From: Geodermatophilus obscurus DSM 43160
GTDB lineage: Bacteria > Actinomycetota > Actinomycetes > Mycobacteriales > Geodermatophilaceae
Length of the DNA stretch: 64,000 nt
NCBI RefSeq assembly: GCF_000025345.1
Contig: NC_013757.1
Location: 372,001 to 436,000, forward strand
Reading direction: 5' to 3'
Under the pieces are notes generated by a model. The model saw nothing but the letters and a program-made list of their open reading frames with translations, did no database searches and had not been told where the DNA came from. How positions within the stretch are numbered: the first letter of the stretch is position 1; each line of letters opens with the position of its first letter. Of this stretch, positions 61,706-64,000 are shown piece by piece. The translations under genes were made by a program, and so were the position numbers.

Positions 61706-62695
61706 GTGAGGCGCCTCAGCGTCGTCATCACGAACTACAACTACGCGCGCTTCGTGGGGACGGCCGTCGAGAGCGCCCTCGGTCTGCGCTGGGACGACAT
61801 CGAGGTGGTCGTGGTGGACGACGGCTCGACGGACGACTCGCCCGAGGTGCTGCGGCGCTACGCCGACCGTGTGCAGCTCCACTTCACGGCCAACGGCGGC
61901 CAGCGTGAAGCGGCCAACCACGGCTTCGCGGCCTGCTCCGGCGACGTCGTGATCTTCCTGGATGCCGACGACGTGCTGCCGCCCGAGCTGGCCGAGCGGC
62001 TCGCGGCGGTCTGGTCGCCGACGGTCAGCAAGGTGCAGTTCCGCATGCAGCGCATCGACGCCGCCGGCGTCCCCTTCGGGCGGCCGTTCCCGGAGTGGCG
62101 GAGGGTCCCCACGCCCGGGCAGGTGCGCCGGTGGGTGGAGCGCACGTCTGCGCAGCCCACTCCGCCTGGATCGGGCAACGCCTACGCTCGGTGGTTCCTC
62201 GAGCGGATCTTCCCGCTCGACCCGAGTCTCGGCCGGGCCGCCGACTCCGGCTGTCTTGCCGCGGCACCCCTGCACGGTGACGTGCTGACGCTGCCCGACG
62301 TGGTCGTGGGGTACCGCCAACACGGTGGCAACGACAGCGACCTGCTCGCCGACGACACCCGCTTCTCGCGGGAGGTGGTCACCGCACGGGCACGGTGGCG
62401 CTTCGCGCAACGCTCCGTCGGGGTCCCCGAGGACCAGATCAACGAGCGCCCCCTGCGCCGCAGTCGGGAGTTGCTGCAACTACGCATCGCGGGCTCACGG
62501 CTCGCGCCCGGACGGGCGCTCCTCCCGGACGATGGACGACGGCGGCTCCTGCTGGACGTACTGGTGTCCCCGGCGCATCCGGGCCCGGAACCCCTGCGGA
62601 CGAGATTGCTCATCGCTGGCTGGTGCCTGTCGGTGCTGACGGCCCCCCAGGCTCTGGTCCGAGGGTTGGTCATCCGCCGTTGGCGGCGGCCATGA
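61706..62695 (+). CDS. Family 2 glycosyltransferase
   Basis: 329 aa; GTG 61706. RRLSVVITNYNYARFVGTAV, VVVVDDGSTDDSPEVL, NGGQREAANHGF and VVIFLDADDVLPPELAE are the complete GT-A donor site with DADD. The C-terminal half (PLHGDVLTLPDVVVGYRQHG) is the usual acceptor/YRxHG ending of this GT2 group. It lies 74 bp before the polymerase gene, with a very short intervening frame. Confidence 0.91.
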   Translation: MRRLSVVITNYNYARFVGTAVESALGLRWDDIEVVVVDDGSTDDSPEVLRRYADRVQLHFTANGGQREAANHGFAACSGDVVIFLDADDVLPPELAERLAAVWSPTVSKVQFRMQRIDAAGVPFGRPFPEWRRVPTPGQVRRWVERTSAQPTPPGSGNAYARWFLERIFPLDPSLGRAADSGCLAAAPLHGDVLTLPDVVVGYRQHGGNDSDLLADDTRFSREVVTARARWRFAQRSVGVPEDQINERPLRRSRELLQLRIAGSRLAPGRALLPDDGRRRLLLDVLVSPAHPGPEPLRTRLLIAGWCLSVLTAPQALVRGLVIRRWRRP

Positions 62696-62768
62696 GTGCG
62701 GGGAACAAGGTGGACCGGTCCCGTCGTCGCACTCGTCAGCGGTCGGGTGCGCCCGTCCGGAGGTCGGC

Positions 62769-64000
62769 ATGACGACCCTGACTCTCGTCACGGTGGCGGT
62801 CGTCGTCTACGGGGTCTTGAACACCCGTGGCTACGGGCGCGCCCTCGCGCTGGGAGCCGCGACCCCGGTCGGCGCGGCAGCGGTGGTTGGTGCCATCGCC
62901 GTGCCGACCTTCTACGCCGTGGCCGTGGGCGCCGTCGTCGGCGTCGGGCTGCGCCTCCTGCGGGCCCAAGGCCATCAACCCGGCGCCGCACCCTTACCGG
63001 TGCCGGCGAGCCGACCGCTCGTGCTCCTCGTGGTCACCTCGGTGCTCGTCACCCTCGTGTCGCCCCTGCTCTTCGACGGTCTGCCGGTCCTGAACCCCGC
63101 AGGCGGGGTCGGCACGCTCGTCGCCGGGGTCGTCACGAAGTCGAACATCGCGCAGATCGTCTACCTCGTCCTGAGTGTTGGAGTCGTCGCATATCTCGCT
63201 CGTTCCCGTTGGACGGGACCGGAGATCGTCGGGACAGCAGCGTGCCTCACCACCATGCTGTCGTTCTGGGCGTGGACCCACATGGCCGCGGGGATCCCAT
63301 TCCCCGAAGGTCTGTTCGACAACTCCCCGGCGTTCACGTTCCAGAACACCCTGCCCGGAGGGGCCCCGAGAGTCAGGGGGATCTTCTCCGAGCCGGCCGG
63401 TCTGGCGATCTCCTGCCTCGTGACGATCGCCTACTGCGCCTCGCGGATGAGACACGTGCGCGGGCCGCGGAGCCTCGGCGTGCTCATCATCGGCGGTGCC
63501 GCGCTGTATCTCGGCTCGATCTCGACATCCACGACCTTTCTGGTCGCAGGGGTGATGCTGGCGGGACTGGCAACCGTGGTCCACGTCGCCTCGTTCGTGC
63601 TCGGCCGGGGGTCGTTGAGCACGGTGGTGGTGGCGGTCCTATGCGCCGCTGCCCTGACGGCTGTCTGGCTGCTGCCCTACGTCGCGAACACCGTCGGCGC
63701 CGAGATCGAGGCCAAGGTCGGAACCTCGTCGTACAACGACCGGTCCTCGGCCGACAGCACGTCCTATCAACTCGTGATGGACACCTGGGGGTTTGGAACG
63801 GGTCTTGGCTCGAACCGAGGGTCGTCATTCGCGGCGTCGCTGCTGAGCACCGTCGGGATCGTCGGTGCTGCCCTGTTCGTCGCCGCCGTCGTCATACTGG
63901 TCCGCAGGACCTGGAGACTGGTCGAGGTGCGGCCGGTGATCTGGGCGCTGGCGGCCACATTGACCGCCAAGGTGGTGTCCGGGCCCGACTTGTCCGACCC
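62769..64000 (+). CDS. O-antigen polymerase/ligase-like membrane protein (3' truncated by window edge)
   Basis: Open for 410 codons from ATG 62769 to the end of the window without a stop; GGAGG six bases upstream sets the start. About ten hydrophobic helices are visible (starting LTLVTVAVVVYGVL). A conserved stretch RVRGIFSEPAGLAISCLVTI and the loop SYQLVMDTWGFGTGLGSNRG have the glycine-rich motif of Wzy/WaaL proteins. It is the second polymerase-like protein of the window and would serve locus 2. Because it has no stop in the window, simple open-frame listing misses it. Confidence 0.85.
   Translation, partial: MTTLTLVTVAVVVYGVLNTRGYGRALALGAATPVGAAAVVGAIAVPTFYAVAVGAVVGVGLRLLRAQGHQPGAAPLPVPASRPLVLLVVTSVLVTLVSPLLFDGLPVLNPAGGVGTLVAGVVTKSNIAQIVYLVLSVGVVAYLARSRWTGPEIVGTAACLTTMLSFWAWTHMAAGIPFPEGLFDNSPAFTFQNTLPGGAPRVRGIFSEPAGLAISCLVTIAYCASRMRHVRGPRSLGVLIIGGAALYLGSISTSTTFLVAGVMLAGLATVVHVASFVLGRGSLSTVVVAVLCAAALTAVWLLPYVANTVGAEIEAKVGTSSYNDRSSADSTSYQLVMDTWGFGTGLGSNRGSSFAASLLSTVGIVGAALFVAAVVILVRRTWRLVEVRPVIWALAATLTAKVVSGPDLSD

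Noticed and set aside
62692..62772. 26-codon frame overlapping the stop of the last GT2 (ATGA)
   Set aside because: Too short and basic to call. It may simply bridge translation to the polymerase gene.

Overview
The window is very GC-rich with dense GTG starts, Actinobacteria-style RBSs and twin-arginine/lipoprotein signals. It carries a BY-kinase, a low-molecular-weight tyrosine phosphatase, LytR-CpsA-Psr and PP2C genes. This fits a high-GC actinobacterium; Geodermatophilaceae (Blastococcus/Geodermatophilus/Modestobacter type) is my inference from gene style, not proven. No rRNA, tRNA or CRISPR array was seen.

Region 1 (1-37.4 kb) is a large exopolysaccharide/capsule locus. It opens with a GT4-GT2 fusion cut by the window edge, an ABC-2 export permease without an ATPase and a tyrosine phosphatase. 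Next come three more glycosyltransferases, a WecG/TagA/CpsF transferase, a Wzy-like polymerase, a Tat-exported beta-helix protein, a complete Wzz/BY-kinase and a Wzx flippase. Three unrelated phosphoryl-transfer-type proteins follow (a kinase-like fusion, an HprK-like P-loop protein and a thymidylate-kinase-like protein). A nucleotide-sugar block follows (two C-methyltransferase-type proteins, a Cys-rich protein of unknown function, an RmlC-type epimerase, an SDR epimerase, a LmbE/PIG-L deacetylase and an RfbF-type cytidylyltransferase). The locus ends with a GT4, a second Wzx, a GT2, the polyprenyl-phosphate sugar transferase that starts the repeat unit, a decayed relic of a second such transferase, and a Pro/Ala-repeat surface protein.

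Region 2 (37.4-46.1 kb) looks like ordinary chromosome with some decay: an intact IS256-family element, a broken LuxR-type regulator, a frameshifted GGDEF gene, an SDR that has lost its YxxxK pair, small membrane proteins, a zinc-ribbon mini-protein, an LCP protein, a GH3 lipoprotein and a PP2C phosphatase.

Region 3 (46.1-50.4 kb) is a scrapyard. It holds a heptanucleotide tandem repeat, an acyltransferase with a clear promoter, a truncated GH3 copy, an IS481-type element with an RBS-hiding hairpin, and a GT2 pseudogene.

Region 4 (50.5-64 kb) is a second polysaccharide locus built around an ABC exporter. It contains a GH16 endoglycanase, a Wzz-like protein with a destroyed Walker A motif, Wzm/Wzt, four GT2, one GT61 and a Wzy-like polymerase running off the end. 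The window therefore encodes parts of both Wzx/Wzy-dependent and ABC-dependent export. Two IS256-family copies carry perfect 8-bp target duplications, one dead and one intact. Sequence decay (nine pseudogenes or relics called, of which the 46.09-kb epimerase fragment is weak) is concentrated at locus boundaries.
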